A stretch of DNA of 64,000 nt, taken from contig NC_016133.3 of the NCBI RefSeq assembly GCF_000005505.3, positions 55,703,237 through 55,767,236 on the forward strand, given 5' to 3'. Under the pieces are notes generated by a model. The model worked only from the letters and a program-made list of their open reading frames with translations, had not been told where the DNA came from and made no database searches. Position 1 is the stretch's first letter; the number at the start of each line of letters is the position of its first letter. The position numbers and the translations under genes are program-made. Origin of the DNA: Brachypodium distachyon (Eukaryota; Streptophyta; Magnoliopsida; Poales; Poaceae). Of the stretch, positions 20,693 to 32,614 are shown one piece after another.

Positions 20693-23600
20693 ATGGAGCC
20701 GCCGCCGCCGTCGCCGTCGCCGCCTAAGGCGGCGAGCCCCTCCCCCGCCGTCCGCGTGCTCTCTCGCACGCCTCCCCCCACCTCCGCCTCGCCGTCCCAC
20801 GACGGCGGCGTGGTGGTCGTCGGCTTCGTGGGCGGCGCGGGGAGCGCCGCGCGGCTCGCCGACCGGATCCTGGATGCCGCCGTGTTCTCTCCCGGTGGCT
20901 CGGCCAGGAACCTCGCCGGGAGCGTCAGGTACCACCGGGATGGGGAAAGGAAGATGGTGTTCCTGCACCTCGCGGCCCCGCCCCTGGAGGCGGGGGGCAG
21001 TAGCAGCGGCAACGACCTCCGGGAGCTGCTCTTCATGTTCTCTGTGAGTGTTGGTTAACTTTGATCAAACTCACTAGATGGATGCTAGTCTAACTTGGGG
21101 ACTCAATTTTGTGCTTGTTTGATGTAATGAAACTGTGTGGTATGCTGATTCAAAGAGTAAAGCTTGAGAATGTGGGGAGGCATAATTAGTAGTGACTGTC
21201 TTAAAAAATTTAACTGATATATTTCTTATGCTTGCTATTGGCATTTGCAGTTATGGGTAGAGCCTTTCATTTGTCAAAACAGTCTGATGGATTGCATCAT
21301 TGCATAAATATCAAAGTTTCAGTGGTTAAATGCAACTAGCACTACTTTTCTCGCTTGATTCACAATTTGCAAATGTAATGTGAATGTGAAGTGAGTCTTG
21401 ATTTGAAAATTTATCTGATTACAGCAATTTGATTCGACAATGTTAAGAAGGAAGGTTAGTGCTATTTGTTGCACCCACTCGAGTATGGCTAAACTAAACT
21501 TAGCTTACATCTATTTGCTTAATTTGCTAAGCTCATGGGAATTCCTGCGAGTCAGACATGGCAGAGTCACATTTAGTATTACCTAGTGCTTTGATAATAA
21601 GATCTATTATTTTGGTCCATGTAGAGCTGGCATCTTAGAGCTATACTTGCCAGTTTTACTTGCTTGTGTGGGCTGTATCTAAGATATGGCGCTCTGATCA
21701 TAGATAGCAGAGTTTAACATGATATTTTGTAGATTATTGTTCTGTTATCTTGATTCACCAATGTAATGATTGAAAGATTTGGACATAGGTGGCTGATTCC
21801 AATTTAAGATTCACTTGTTCAACAATAAATGTTGATTAAACACATGCTTACATTTTTTTGTGCAAATTTCTAGGTTTGCCATGTCATAATATTTCTCCAA
21901 GAAGGCTTCCGGTTCGACACACAGACCTTGAAGAATTTTAGACTGCTGCAATCTTCAAAGCATGCGTTTGCACCATTTGTGAGGTCACTAGTAGCACCTG
22001 CAACACCATCCAAAGCTGCTCCTTCTAACACCCCAACGCGGCCTGCCCGCAGGACTTCATCCATCTCTCCTCCGGCACGTCGTGGAGGTCATTCGGGTCG
22101 TCAACCCTCAGCCATCTCGTTGATGTCAGGAACCCCTTCACATCATTTTGTGTTGCCAGGCCAATGCATCCCTGTTGTTCTCTTTGTCTTTGAGGATGAT
22201 ATCATTGATGGCTCAAGTGCTGTAACGAGTTTGGATGATATGGCGGACACATCTTCATCAAATCAGGCTTCTAGCACTGATGGCTTGGCAAAACCAAACC
22301 CGACTTCTAAAGGTTCTGGCTCAGTGGTTGTGCTTGCTCGTCCAGCAAACAAATCTGAGGGTAATTTCAGCAAGAAGCTGCATTCTTCTCTTGAAGGTCA
22401 GATCCGTTTCTTGCTGAAGAAATGTCGGACGCTTACCAGTATGGAGTCAGGGCATAATGGTCCAAGGGGGTTTGGTAATGTGAGCCATCTTCCGTTGTTC
22501 TCACTTGATACATCTAGAGTCGTTGCACTGTTGGATCGGTCAGTTAACAAGAAACGAGAGCCACTGGATATCATTGCGGGACTGTTTGAAGATTCTTTCA
22601 GCTCCAAATCATCGTTGGATGTTGCTTCATTAGAGAATAACTGCCAACCAACAAACCATGAAGATGTTCAGTTAATCAAGGATTTTATATTTCGGCAGTC
22701 TGATGGGCTGAGAGGGAAAGGGGGGTATACTGGCAATGCAAGTGCTACCTCTGTTGCTGGTGTCGGTATGGTGGCTGCGGCAGCAGCTGCAGCAGCAGCT
22801 TCCGCAGCAGCTGGGAAGCCAGTCAGTGTTCCTGATCTCCCTAGTTTTGATAAATGGTTCTCCGTTAGTACATCTATTCTATCTGGATTGATTAGTAGAG
22901 GAGATGAGATCAGTCGTTGTGAAAACATGAGTGGATCATCTGCTCATACAAGTTCTAACTTGAAGAACGAGCAACTTCCTTTTGCGGGATTTAATGCTAT
23001 TGAAACTGCTTTATCTTGTTTGGAAAGCAACAAGGGACTTAACATGAAATTTTCCTCATCATGGTGCCAAAGGGTGCTTCCAGTTGCTAAGGAGGTGTAC
23101 TTGAAAGATTTGCCTACCTTTTACCCAACTAGTGTGCATGAAGTGCAGCTACAGAAAGCTCTGCAGTCTTTTCACTCGACAGTTAAAGGACCGGCTGTCA
23201 GTGTATTCTCCAAGAAGCTAGAAGATGAATGCAAGACAATATGGGAATCTGGAAGGCAGCAATGTGATGCTGTCAGTCTTACTGGCAGGCCTTGCAAGCA
23301 CCAGCGACACGGTATGTCATCTTCATCAGACACAGTGGAGCAAGAGCAACATTCTAGTGGATACGTCTTCCTCCATGCATGTGCATGTGGCCGGTCTCGT
23401 CGCCTTAGAGATGATCCTTTTGACTTCGAGGCAGCCAATATATCATTTAACTGCTTCTCCAATTGTGAAGATCTATTACCTACCCTTGTGTTACCGAGGG
23501 GGCCTGATACTGGTTCATTTCCGGTATCCTCCTGGCGTTTGGTGCGACTTGGAGGAGCAAGATATTACAAGCAAACAAAAGGGTTGCTCCAAGCTGGATT

Positions 23601-25302
23601 TTGCTCCAAGGACAAATATCTTTTAAGGTGGACAATATCTCTTGGCAAAGGACAAGGGAAAAACAGCACTCATGCTACCGCTAAATCGTCCTCCATGACA
23701 TCTAATACAAACCCACATACTCCACCTGTTGTTGTTTCCAGAGAAGTAAAATCCACTACATCCCAAGTCACACCAGAAAATAAATCTGTGAAGCTCGAAA
23801 ATTCCAGAAAACAACCTGAAGTGCAATCATCAAACAATTCAGCTATTAATTTTGGTAAAGGTCTTCCAAATTTTACTATGAAGAAGCCTTTTGCTGAAGT
23901 TGTTGCCGGTAGCACAGCTAGAGATACCGAGTTTCCTGCTCTCCAACTGAAGAAACCAGCAAAACCTGGTAGCCGAAAAGATGACCGGCAAGTGAGTGTA
24001 GTGGAACAGACTAATGGAAGAGGTAATGCAGCTCTCAGTCAAGGACCTATAGCTGAAAATGAATCCGAGAAGATGAGCAGAAATGTTAGTGAAAGTGCTG
24101 ATGGGAAGCCCTTCCTACAGATTGGGAGCAACATAGTGCCAGTGATTGTTGGAAATGACACTAAAGAGGCTACTCAAGCCGAACAGCAGTTTGTAGTGTA
24201 TGTCGGATTTGAGCACGAGTGTTCAAATGGTCATCGTTTCTTGCTGTCAGAGAAATATCTCAAGGAGATTGATTCATCTTGTTTGCAGCACGAAAGACCT
24301 CACCAAAACAATGAAGCAGAAAGCAAACACAGTTCACAAAAGTTGCTGCCGAATGCATCTAAGGTAACAGTAGCAGCAATAAATGAAAATAATGGACGAA
24401 TAGCCAATAGGACAATGGAGTCATCAGGTAGAAATAGCAGGCAGCAATTGCTTCAGCCCGGCGTTGATGTGGAGATCTTGCAGCCTGCTCATATTCTTTC
24501 AGATCCACATAATATAAAAAAGGGAGAGCATTCTCTTCAATACACTACAGCTGATGATGGTGGAGAGGCATATTCACTTTTGAACAGAAATCTGCCGATA
24601 TATATGCACTGCCCACATTGCAAGAGCTCAGATAGGAAGGGACATCAAGACGTAAAGGTTGCTGGTGCTGTGTCACAACTTCAACGTATTTTTATCGTAA
24701 GTTTAATATTCGAGCAACAGTTTCTATGTCAATGGAGCATATGATTTACATTGGGAAAATAACTCTGATCTTTAAGCACTGTGCTGAACTTTGTAATCTT
24801 TGTCTTTCAATTGATGTTACTTTCTGGTGCAGGTAACACCTGATTTCCCTGTCCTGTTGGCTAGCTGCCCACTTGTACAGTTTGAGGTGAGTTCAGTCAA
24901 CAGTACCTATGTTATTTTCTCAATTTTCTAGTAACGAACAACAAAATTAGTCGATCGTAGGTTGGGGTAAAGCGGACAACTTTTTAACTCAGGCATTTAT
25001 ATTCCTAAAATTGATCTCTTGGTTTTCCCTTTTGGTATCAGGGTTCATGTTTACCATCAAATGTCTCAGATCGTGACCAACAAGGATTGTTCAGTCTTGG
25101 TTGTCGAGTTGTCCTTCCACCTGAGAGCTTTCTTACCATGAGGCTTCCATTTGTCTATGGTGTCGAGACAAGAGATGGAAGTACATTTCCCCTCAAACAC
25201 TTGGAGCAACAACCAGATCTTACAGCATGGCTTGTTGGAGGCACAGCATTGCAAATTGTGTCAGTTGGACACATTACTGAGAAAGAAGCCGCTGTGTTGT
25301 GA
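20693..25302 (+). CDS. SMG8: SMG8, nonsense-mediated mRNA decay factor
   Basis: SMG8, with SMG9, forms the complex that restrains the SMG1 kinase, which phosphorylates UPF1 in nonsense-mediated decay. Exons by eye: 20693-21043, 21874-24696, 24833-24886 and 25042-25302, all joined in phase 0, giving 1162 residues, normal for plants. The N-terminal part carries the G-like domain (VVVVGFVGGAGSAARLADRIL and, across the first junction, CHVIIFLQEGFRFDT). A Ser/Pro-rich insert and an Ala tract (about residues 418-431) follow. Diagnostic Cys/His-rich segments are CDAVSLTGRPCKHQRH, YVFLHACACGRSRRLRDDPF, YVGFEHECSNGHRF and MHCPHCKSSDRKGH. The C-terminal exon reads LFSLGCRVVLPPESFLTMRLP, typical of the family. 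The first ATG is chosen because it follows the GC-rich leader and keeps the G-like domain whole. Confidence 0.93.
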
Positions 25303-27481
25303 TAAACCTGGAATCCACAGCTTTTTTTGGTTCAGGTGTACTCTATTCTCATTCAGTGGTGTCCAATAGCCAATAGGTAACATGATAATATTAATTTTGC
25401 ACTACCCAGCTTTACTCTATTTTTTTTAACTACTTTATCTGTTTCTGATTCTTCAGTATCTCGCACTCAAGGCATTGGATTTTGTTGCTTGCCAGTGTAA
25501 TTGACATAGCATGGTTGCCTCCTGTCAGAGGTGTTTTGCTTATACTCCTGGATTTATGCTGCCAAGCTGTTGGTATATCTATGCGTGGGGGAACAAAGAT
25601 TCTCTCAATGACTACAAGAATGCTGCACATGGATACATGGAGAGAGCCAGAGATACAGGTACACAGACTGCAGTTCTGTATTATCAATATTTATGGCCTA
25701 GTACATTGCTTACTAAGTTAAGACAATTTTGTTACTGATGCAGGCAATCAGACATCGGCTGTTTTGTACATTAATTAATAGTTATCAGGTAAAGTTTAAC
25801 TGATGATTTAGGATATGTTTTGTTTTAAACCCTACAGGTCAACCAGATCCCATGGCCTATTTTACATTGGTACTGGAACTTTTGTGTCATGAATTACTTC
25901 ATCTCGGCCGCATAGAATTTGTAATTTGTATTTGTAAACCCATAAAAAGGTGATCGCGGAACGATGTCATGTGTGAAAGAAAGATATCGTTCGGATCCCT
26001 TACTCTTATGTTCATGACTAATTTACATATATCCTTTCTCTAGTGTGGGTCACGGAAGTTTCTTGGAGACATGCATGGTTAAGACAAAATCCAGAGGATG
26101 ACTTTGGAAAAGTAACCTGAATGAAAACCTTTTTCATTTCTTCAGCCTTTCCTGGACACGTTAAAGCTCCAGGTTGTCATCTCGTCTGCAGCCGCTGCTC
26201 CTTCTAGGCTGGCTGGAGAGGAGAGATCTGCAGAATGTTGGAACCGGAAGGAAACACATGAACACACCTCCTGTGATCCTGTCCTGCTTGACAAGTGTAA
26301 AGGCACATCAGAAAAGTGAGAAGATGGATGATGCCATGCTTGCTTTCTTCCTTCATCTCACCTGCAAGACAACCGTTTCCACGTGATCTGAAGAATCATT
26401 CCAGCTGAACAGAAGGCAAGGCTGTGTACTGCTGGCTGTTATAGGCCTGACACGTTGTTGCACGGTGAACTTAAACACTGCCCAAGTCGCTGAAGCATCG
26501 GCTTTGATTTGACAAACAGCTCTGTCTTGCATCTTTTCTTGGCAGATGACTGGCTGACTGACTGACTTGGGTTTCTTGAACAATCTGCAATCTCCTCCTA
26601 CCTAATCGATGACAAACAGAAGTTTTTCGGCTCAGGCAGATTGTAACGGCAGTTTTATTTATATATTTCTGCAGAGAACTAATTTGCAAAAGCTGCTGGT
26701 AAACAGTAGTAGTACTACATGTCTATTACCTGTTCACTGTTTCTTCAGTTAGTTTAGGTCTGATGGCTTGGGCGTGCACCCTTTTCTTGTCTCGAATGTT
26801 TTAAGCAGCAGTTAGAGCCACTTTTTTTCTCATGTGGGATGTTCGATAATTCATACTAACTACGGAGTATTTTTGTTCCTTGATGGTGTGGGAAATGCTA
26901 CCTCCGTTTCACAGGATTTTGTCACAAAATCTGAGAAATATTTGTTGGAATTGGACCATACCTTAGTAGCATCATCTGAGTGTGCAACTACACTAGGAAG
27001 GAGCTGGGGCTCAGAGGCAGGCTGGACATGCACTAGGTGGTGGTGTTCCTGTAGCCTAAGAGGGACATCGCTTATTTTCCCTTTTCTGAGAAAGAGGGAC
27101 ATCACATGAGGATGGCCGGCCGGCGGCGACATGCATGCATGCTAAGGTCACTCATACCTGGGCCCCACAACCGCCACCTAATAATAATAAGCTAGCTACT
27201 GAAGCTTGAACTTGAACTAACTAATGCTAAAGGAACCAGTCGCTGCCGTACAACACACCTGATTAATCATGCAATCCCCGTGATCACGTTATAAACCCAA
27301 ACCACAGCTACAAAAAGGGTTGCTAGTGTCACAGCGTAATTGATCATCAGCTGGAAACTAATCAATGTGGTACTTTAGTATTGTAGGCATCGAGTTCAGT
27401 GATTGGCTTGCCAAAACGAACTGAGGTTGAGGCAGTATTTCCTCCCATCCATAAGTTTCGCTGGTTTAATACAACTTCGTA
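25303..27481. other. SMG8 3' region and intergenic sequence
   Basis: 25303 to about 26400 may include a long or spliced 3' UTR: acceptor- and donor-like sites occur, and short ORFs at 25482-25738 and 26174-26386 have no recognisable family. 26400-27481 shows no gene. Confidence 0.45.
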
Positions 27482-27548
27482 CTCCCCCCATTTCATAGAT
27501 TGGCATGGTTTTGAATTAGCCGTGCCGATTTTTATGGAACGGACGGAG
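27482..27548. mobile_element. Short Stowaway-like MITE, 67 bp
   Basis: Starts CTCCCCCCATTTCATA, ends GGAACGGACGGAG, with TA on both sides (27480-27481, 27549-27550). The centre ATTGGCATGGTT / AGCCGTGCCGAT pairs. Confidence 0.72.
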
Positions 27549-27837
27549 TACTAAATTGTCAGCGAATTATTCTTCCTTCCATCAGTATTGCCATCCAAAT
27601 CAGTAATAACCAAAATTGTCTTCCCAAGACGTGCGTTGACGAGATATGTACTAAATCAACGACGTTTATTATGGAGTGTCATCGCAAAAGTAATTATAAC
27701 AAGTAATTTGGAGTAGCTAGGTGCTCTCCCTCTATTTTAAATTAAATTATAAGATGTTTTTGCTAGCCAGAGCCAGGTAGGTTGCGGAATCGCATACGGT
27801 ACGTATCTATGTATAGTATTCTGTACCATTCGATCTA

Positions 27838-27909
27838 CTTCCTCCGTTCTTAAATACTTGTCGCTGTTTTAGTACAAAAACAGCGACAAGTATTTAGGAA
27901 CGGAAGAAG
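27838..27909. mobile_element. Stowaway MITE, 72-bp near-perfect hairpin
   Basis: The left arm CTTCCTCCGTTCTTAAATAC continues TTGTCGCTGTTTT and is mirrored by AAAACAGCGACAAG...GAAGAAG, flanked by TA. The small loop and near-perfect arms suggest a recent insertion or an efficient small-RNA hairpin. Confidence 0.87.
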
Positions 27910-29072
27910 TACCTTTGATGCTGGATGGTGGTTGATCTACTCACGCAAAAACTAAGTACTATAATGGATACGTGCACTTCACTTGCACCTTACAGGCCGG
28001 CCTGCGAGCCGGTAATTAAGCCCACTCATGTACGGCAAACGGGGTTCTCCTACATCCGAACAAACAAGCATACATAGTTGTCCAGTTTGGATGGAGGGCA
28101 TTCAAGTATTCAACCTCTGCTACTTTACTCCCGCCGTCCGGCTGAAATATGTAAGCTAGCTTACATAGTTTGCGCGCGCGCGCACGTAAATGGACAGTAT
28201 ATAATCCGTACGCTCGTATAGCCGAGATCAAGTGTACGTATATGGTCCGTGGATACCTTGACGACTGAGCGGGAGCAAATCAAGCAACTACACACGTGTA
28301 CTGTACAGTATCATGCATGTCATTGTCTGGTAGCGCGCAGTTGTAGCAGTTACAAGTCGTTGTACACTGTACTAGTAGTGATCGAGCTAGCTAGCCAGCT
28401 GCCTAGTCAAGGTCGTACGTGGCTAGCAGGCTATCATGGCTAAGCTTAGTTCAAGTTGGGGTTTCACTAAGATGTTTTGGGAGAAACAAACAAGCAAGAA
28501 GAAACACGTGATACTATGGATCGAAGAGATCATGCTCAGATCGATGCCAACATCCATCCATCCATCCACGGATGGACGGCCACGCATCGCCGTATAATCT
28601 GCTTCCCCTCTGACAGTTAAAGTGCATGTCACGGAAAGTATATATACTTGCGGCGCAGCACCTGGCCTGGCCTGGCCGGGGGGGTACTGTCAGACTACCA
28701 GAGCATATATACTTTGCACGCATGCATATGCATGGACGCTCGCCTTTTATCTTCACCTCCAGCATTAATTTAATTTAAGCATTGCACGCCTATAGCTAAT
28801 CGATCGGTACAAGATAGATGTGTGTGTATGAGAATCTAGAGCCGACAAAGCATATATCACCGGTAATATAAATACATTCCGACCTTCTCTTACTCCCTTC
28901 TATTTCCGGAGCTCCATTTGTCTGGCTAACACAAACAAATAATCTGGGTTTTTTCTTCTTCTGACAATAACAAATTAATAAGCTGGTATATATGGACAGC
29001 ATTGCACACGCTTATTATGACAGGAAGATTATAACCACGTGACAGCTTGCTAGGTATATGTTAATTATGCTA
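27910..29072. other. Non-coding sequence
   Basis: No gene seen. Contains an alternating GC dinucleotide run at 28172-28183 and a short CATC repeat near 28553-28567. Confidence 0.5.
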
Positions 29073-29185
29073 CTTCCTCCGATCCTAAATTGTTGTCGAA
29101 ATATTACATGTATCTAGACACTTTTTAAGAATAGATACATTCATATTTTGACAAATTTGAGTCAAGAATTTAGAATCAGAGTGAG
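29073..29185. mobile_element. Stowaway-like MITE, 113 bp
   Basis: Starts CTTCCTCCGATCCTAAAT and ends ATTTAGAATCAGAGTGAG, with TA at 29071-29072 and 29186-29187. The inner arms around TGTATCTA and TAGATACA pair. Confidence 0.75.
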
Positions 29186-30579
29186 TAACTTTGTTAGCTG
29201 TTTTTCTAGTGTACGTGTATATATGTCTCCTAGTAATATTTTGGAATGAGATCTCTATTGGAATCAACTTGATTGATCAGGAGCTGTCTGGCTGGCTAGA
29301 TAGCTAGCAAGCTTGCAAACAAGACAAGCTCATCTCCAGGAAAGAACCTGATGCATATCGTCCATATGGCCCTTTAATTTACTTGGTGGAGAAACCAAAC
29401 CACAAGAGATATATGCATCCAAACGGTACACTTCACATCCAAAGATATAGTACTAGATAACAAGGCAAGGCATGCAACAAACAACGTACACCCATCTAGA
29501 TCTCATCCATATATATATGTGCCAATTTACCAAACCCCCACCCTTCTCATGCATCACTAGCACACACACATCCTACTCAACCTAGCTACCTTCCAATTAA
29601 TTGCCCCCCCCTTTTTTTTTGCTTGCAACCCCTCTCAATTCCCCTTTTTCAACTTTGCCTACTTCACTATCCATCCGTCCAATTGCAACAATCTGCTGTA
29701 CTGGCTAAGCTAGCTGACGACTTCATCAAAAAGGAAAGGAAAGGAAACGTACATGCATGCACCACCACTCGAAACGACTCCCTCACTCAATTGATGGATT
29801 AAAAGGCAATTAACAGTGACACCAACAGTTCAAGTGTTGCTAATCAAGTCTTTGCATTGATCAATAGCTACCATATTACTTACTACTAATTAATATTGAA
29901 CATAAATACTAAAACGTTTGCAATTGGTTAATTACTTGGAAGTGATCGATCGCTAGCTAGCTTCAGGGTGAATCAATTATTCAACAATTCTTCCATCAAT
30001 ATCTTTTTACAAGTGTACACATCATATACTAATTGAAATTGTGCTTTCTACATGGGCAGTTGGCACTGAATAAGCTAAATTAGGCATAAAAGAAAAAGGT
30101 GGATAGTAGTAGGCCACAACACTGCACCCACTCCCTTAATTTCCATCACAGTTCAGACAACCCCCACCACTCACTCACTCTCTCACTCACTGCACACACT
30201 CTCACACGCACACGAGCTCCAACTGGCCAAACTTTTTCCTCTACACAAAGTGGAATTAATTCTCATTCCAATATATATATTCCAGCATGCTCCAACATAT
30301 GTGTGTTTCGCATATACATAAATGTCAATTGATCGCTATAGTTAAACATATCTTACACCAAAGAATTGAAAGAATCAATTGTGTATGTTACAGCTTTCCT
30401 TGGTACGTATATTCACGCCAAGGAACAAATTTGTAAGTAATTTAAGTAATTGTGTATAGAAGAAGAAGAAGGAAGAAGAAAACAGATCAATCAGTGTTAA
30501 TTAAGAAAAGAATTCAGGACTTCACGAGGCCAGCCATGCCATGCCATGCCAGCCAGCTGAGCTGCGCAACGCATGCCAA
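29186..30579. other. 3' flank of the C2H2 zinc-finger gene
   Basis: AT-rich, with many pyrimidine runs and repeated GCTAGC words. The part nearest 30579 is the probable 3' UTR of the minus-strand gene. No other feature seen. Confidence 0.5.
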
Positions 30580-31701
30580 TCAATTAATCAATAATGGCAG
30601 TCCACGAGAGCTGGCCGCCGTGAGCATGAGGCGTTTCTTGCCGCTGTCGAACGGGCCGAGCCCGAGCACCACCGGCGCCGGTGCCGGGAGCGCTGACATG
30701 GCGGCGGAGGAGTCCTCGTCGGACGCCGGCGCCGGCAGGTTCAGGTCGAGCTCTACCAGGTTGATGCCGCCGCCCATGCCCTCTTTCTTGCTCGTGGGCG
30801 CCGACGCCGGCGCGGTGATCGCGGTCACCGCGCGCTCCGGCGCGGGGGCCGGCGCGTGGTGCAGCGGGCGGTGGCGCCGCATGTGGCCGCCCAGCGCCTG
30901 CCCCGACGCGAACTCGGCGCCGCATATCGAGCACTCGTGCACCCTCGTCGTCGTCAGCCTGTTGCTATTGACGCTGTTGTTGATGCCGATCATGGCGCCG
31001 CCGCCGCCGTTGTTGCTGAGGCTCAGCACGGTGGTGACGTCCGGGCCCTGATCAGGAGGCGTTGTAGCCGGCGTCATCATGGTAGGCGGTGGCGGCGACG
31101 CTGTCTTCATCAACGTCGATGGCAGCGGCGGCTTGGTGGCGACGACGCTGACGATGTTTGCGGTGTTGATGTTGTCTTCTTCGGCTCCGGCGGCGGAAGC
31201 GAGGCGGGGCTTCTTGTGGCTGGCGCGGTGGCCGCCGAGGGCCTGGAAGGTGGGGAAGCACTTGTTGCACGTCTTGCACTCGTACACGTAGAAGCCGGCC
31301 CTCACGCCGTCCGCCGTCGTCGCCGCCTCCGTGTACTTGCGGCTCGTGTACCTCTCCGCCTTCGTCCCCGGCGCCGGCACCGCCGACGCGGCCGCCGGAG
31401 CCGGAGGAGACGACTGATCCTGCGCCGCCTGCGCCGCTTGCGGCCTGACGTGATCGGGCGCGGCGCTCTGGGCGAGCAGGATGAGGCAGTGGGCCATGTC
31501 CTCCTCCTCCGTCGTGGTGCTCTCGGAGGACGACGCCGACGAGCACGCCACCGCCGCCGCCGCCGCCGGCTGCTGGTGGCGCGGCCTCTTGGTGCGCTTC
31601 CGCTTCACCACGGCGGCGGCGGCGCCATGCTTGCCCTGATCATCTTCTTCCTCCCGGAAGAGCACGAGCTCCATGGACGACGACGAGGCTTGCAATTGCA
31701 T
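30580..31701 (-). CDS. C2H2 zinc-finger transcriptional repressor, ZAT (C1-2i) type, ZAT5-like
   Basis: Single-exon gene, 373 residues. A basic nuclear-localisation patch KRKRTKRPR lies at 34-42. An L-box-like segment (EEDMAHCLILLAQS) lies at about 66-79. Two plant-type zinc fingers carry the QALGGH signature: 140-162 (YECKTCNKCFPTFQALGGH plus RASH) and 255-277 (HECSICGAEFASGQALGGH plus MRRH). The EAR repression motif LDLNLP is at 318-323. The spacers are Ala/Pro- and Ser-rich. This layout is the C1-2i family of stress and development repressors; the motif before finger 1 (ERYTSRKYTEAA) suggests the ZAT5-like branch, less certainly. A second in-frame ATG at 31674 is an alternative start. The gene is isolated, with long non-coding flanks on both sides, as is common for strongly regulated transcription factors. 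Confidence 0.92.
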   Translation of the reverse strand: MQLQASSSSMELVLFREEEDDQGKHGAAAAVVKRKRTKRPRHQQPAAAAAVACSSASSSESTTTEEEDMAHCLILLAQSAAPDHVRPQAAQAAQDQSSPPAPAAASAVPAPGTKAERYTSRKYTEAATTADGVRAGFYVYECKTCNKCFPTFQALGGHRASHKKPRLASAAGAEEDNINTANIVSVVATKPPLPSTLMKTASPPPPTMMTPATTPPDQGPDVTTVLSLSNNGGGGAMIGINNSVNSNRLTTTRVHECSICGAEFASGQALGGHMRRHRPLHHAPAPAPERAVTAITAPASAPTSKKEGMGGGINLVELDLNLPAPASDEDSSAAMSALPAPAPVVLGLGPFDSGKKRLMLTAASSRGLPLLIN

Positions 31702-32550
31702 GTCCTCCGAAGAAGCAAGAAAAGGCGTGGGGAGAAAGAGAAAGAAGAGAGAGTGGCCTGCAGGAAGGCTGGCTCTGTGGCTTTTATGGCGAGAGGCCGG
31801 AAAGAGAGACAGAGAGACAAGTGGAGCTAAGCTAGAGAGAGAGGGAGAGAGGCGTTATGCTTTCTTTGCACATATAAACAAGGAGATGGAACGATCCTGC
31901 AGCCACTACTCTAATCAATGGAAGTTTCTTTCCTTTTGGCCTATAATTAATGGACAAGCAGGTCTTAGCTAGCTACACAGCTTCTCTCTTTCTCTCTAGA
32001 GGAAGGAGATCATGACAGAGAGGAGAGCTAGCTGTCTGGAAGAAAAAAACCTAGCTAGCCGGCTTTCGATGTTTAATCTGGATGTGTGTTCTCTCTTCTC
32101 TCAACTCTTCTTATATATAACCTTCTCTTGTTTAGAGAAGAGAGAGAGGGAGGTTTTTGGTGGTTAATTGTGAGTGCTATTGTTGGAGAGGTGAAGAGTA
32201 ATAGTAGAAGAAGGAACGGTTAATTGGTGGCCAAAGGAGCTGAGTGGAAATAGGGATATAAAGGGTGTGTTCAAGCTGGCTAATGCCTGCCTGCCCATCC
32301 CCTCTCTCTCTCTCTCCCCCTCCTTAATCACTTGTGGACAATTGATGGCCATGCATGGCTACCTGCCTAATTTTTTTCATGTGCAAAACATGTGCAATCT
32401 AGCTAGCTTGCGTACTGTTGAGAATTAATAGCCAGCCCTTAATTTAGGCGCCCCTCCTTTTTCTTCAAACGCTTAATTAGTCACTACTCCTGATTAAAGT
32501 GTAAGTGTTGAGGGTTCATGTTGTGATGATGCAAAACCATAGCTTATAGG

Positions 32551-32614
<64 letters not shown>

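Noticed and set aside
25482..26386. Short open frames after SMG8 as a separate gene
   Set aside because: No recognisable family and no consistent exon chain; a long SMG8 3' UTR is the simpler reading.
30856..31830. 324-codon open frame on the plus strand opposite the ZAT gene
   Set aside because: Arg/Gly/His-rich antisense shadow of the GC-rich zinc-finger gene, with no recognisable domain.
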